Assembly (NCBI GenBank): GCA_031267635.1
Contig: JAIRYX010000301.1
Span: 1 to 15,448 of the forward strand
DNA length: 15,448 nucleotides
Direction of reading: 5' to 3'
DNA from: Planctomycetaceae bacterium
GTDB taxonomy: Bacteria; Planctomycetota; Planctomycetia; Pirellulales; Thermoguttaceae
In this document: piece after piece, positions 14,777-15,448 of the stretch
How positions within the stretch are numbered: position 1 is the first letter of the stretch
Layout of the letters: the number at the start of each line of letters is the position of its first letter
The notes under the pieces: generated by a model
Seen by the model: only the letters and a program-made list of their open reading frames with translations
What the model was told of the DNA's origin: nothing
Databases searched by the model: none
Position numbers and translations under genes: made by a program

Positions 14777-14803
14777 CACGTTTCAAGTGAATTTATTTTT
14801 TTT

Positions 14804-14963
14804 GATAGCAATCCATTACCTAAAACATAAGGGTGTGTTTGGAGGGCTTTGTTGGCTACTAAGGGAAACTTGATAAATAAGGGCTGCTGAAAAGTCTTTC
14901 AGGAAATTAGACACTTGCCGTGCGGATTTATTGGGTGGGCAACTGAATAGTTATACTTCTCAC
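14804..14963. mobile_element. Half foldback element, copy E
   Basis: The block GATAGCAATCC ... ACATAAGGGTGTG ... GGAGGGCTTTGTTGGCTACTAAGGG then AAACTTGATAAATAAGGGCTGC (14804-14887) is an inverted copy of the left arm of copy A (5889-5975). It is followed by the hairpin module ACTTGCCGTGCGGATTTATTGGGTGGGCAACTGAATAGTTA (14912-14954) and the start of ATACTTCTCAC (14953-14963). TTTCAAGTG at 14781-14789 on the left matches the complementary motif. It looks like one arm of a full element. The stretch 14964-15042 holds nothing I can identify. Confidence 0.6.
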
Positions 14964-15042
14964 GATGAGAAATTGCACTTTTATTTCGTCGTAACCTACT
15001 ATTCAGTCGCTTATAAGTAAGTCGAAGGATTTCGTATTTTTC

Positions 15043-15215
15043 AACCTCATTTCTACCTAATTTTCTTAACAAAACAACCACAGTAGCAAAAAGTTTTCCT
15101 AGAAACCAACCTCATTATTCCTCTTTTTTAAATAAGGTAATGAGGTTGTCATATGGGGGGGGATTCATTGGCTACTGAGGTCGTTTTGTTAAGAAAATTA
15201 GGTAGAAATGAGGTT
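15043..15215. mobile_element. Foldback element with perfect 33-bp inverted ends
   Basis: The terminal repeat starting AACCTCATTTCTACCTAA (15043-15075) is exactly matched by its reverse complement at 15183-15215. Pairing continues inward (CAGTAGC at 15081-15087 with GCTACTG) at 15 of 17 positions. The centre is another hairpin: CAACCTCATTA and TAATGAGGTTG, 11 bp perfect. The whole 173 bp could fold into a cruciform with two nested stems. The inner GGCTACTGAGG resembles the GGCTACTAAGGG block of the modular family. It is non-coding, with a run of nine G near the middle (15156-15164). Confidence 0.7.
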
Positions 15216-15287
15216 TGCAACACAAACAACATTGTTCGTTTGGTATTAAAAATGCTTACAATTGACTGAAGAGTTACATTTCGTCTG

Positions 15288-15370
15288 TATAATATCAGCA
15301 GCGAGTAAGTGGCAATTTCTTACCGTAGAAGGCAGCAGTTTCAAGTTAATCCTAACTGCTTTCTTTTCCT
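15288..15370 (+). ncRNA. Possible small RNA with promoter and terminator
   Basis: A perfect TATAAT (15288-15293) is followed within about 10 nt by a ~70-nt stretch with two hairpins: GTAAG / CTTAC (about 15305-15323) and AGCAGTT (15334-15340) / AACTGCT (15354-15360). The second is followed by TTCTTTTCCTT, a terminator-like end. The only -35 candidate, TTGACT (15262-15267), is 20 bp from the -10, which is long. The 3' hairpin overlaps the end of the partial minus-strand gene, so it may simply be that gene's terminator read from the other strand. Confidence 0.25.
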
Positions 15371-15448
15371 TGGTTTAGCAATTTTTTTGTTGAGACGTGG
15401 TTCTTTCTTTTTACGTTTTTTCTTATTGGTATTTTTTTTGAAGGCGGT
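15341..15448 (-). CDS. Partial gene: lysine/arginine-rich C-terminal tail
   Basis: The frame is open from the window edge to a TGA at 15341-15343, giving 35 residues: TAFKKNTNKKKRKKKEPRLN then KKIAKPRKRKQLGLT. Such a basic tail is typical of RNA- or ribosome-associated proteins (for example helicases or ribosomal proteins), but nothing more specific can be said. A 7-bp hairpin spans the stop codon (15334-15360). A-rich DNA gives Lys-rich frames by chance, so this stays tentative. Confidence 0.35.
   Translation of the reverse strand, partial: TAFKKNTNKKKRKKKEPRLNKKIAKPRKRKQLGLT

Overview
The window looks like a piece of a chromosome from a low-GC member of the Planctomycetota, probably near Pirellulales. 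This is inferred from content. There is a secreted Cys/Gly/Tyr-rich protein ending in an RSPRDFLNPNPPTIGY-type tail, a zinc-less anti-sigma-like membrane protein with an EPPVGLAQRTC segment, a serine/threonine kinase gene, and a decayed ISAzo13-type ('Rhodopirellula transposase') remnant. No rRNA, tRNA or CRISPR array was seen.

Layout. (1) Positions 1-1180 are a foreign-looking patch. A very AT-rich NYN-domain nuclease gene is followed by a large hairpin resembling an integron attC site. That site abuts the interior of a broken GyrI-like gene, which is itself split by a ~93-bp palindromic insertion flanked by an 8-bp direct repeat. (2) Positions 1180-5568 are a minus-strand block: trmL (tRNA 2'-O-methyltransferase), an MlaF-type ABC ATPase without its permease, then two tandem paralogous GT-C-like membrane proteins ending at a good terminator. 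(3) Positions 5569-8124 hold a thioredoxin gene among repeats and transposase debris. (4) Positions 8126-11442, minus strand, encode a secreted planctomycete-type protein, a soluble histidine kinase and a Ser/Thr protein kinase, separated by repeats. The kinase has a Fur-box-like site in its leader. (5) Positions 12225-14776, plus strand, encode an exported Pro/Thr/Ser-rich protein and an anti-sigma-like single-pass membrane protein. (6) The right end holds more foldback elements, a possible small RNA, and the lysine-rich C-terminal end of a partial gene on the minus strand.

The most striking feature is a family of modular foldback (MITE-like) repeats in at least six places between 5.6 and 15.0 kb. 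Shared building blocks are a 17-bp palindrome (CTCATG-TTACG-CATGAG), a ~50-60-nt hairpin (TAACTATTCAGTTGCC / GGCAACTGAATAGTTA around an AATAAATCCG core), a TTTCCCTTAGTAGCCAACAAAGCC block and a TTTCAAGTGCGAGGAGTAT block. They fill most long intergenic gaps. One copy supplies the stop codon of the histidine kinase, another cuts a transposase remnant, and another begins 2 bp after a stop codon. No transposase for them is visible here. With the cassette-like insertion at the left edge, they are the best candidates for undescribed biology in this window.
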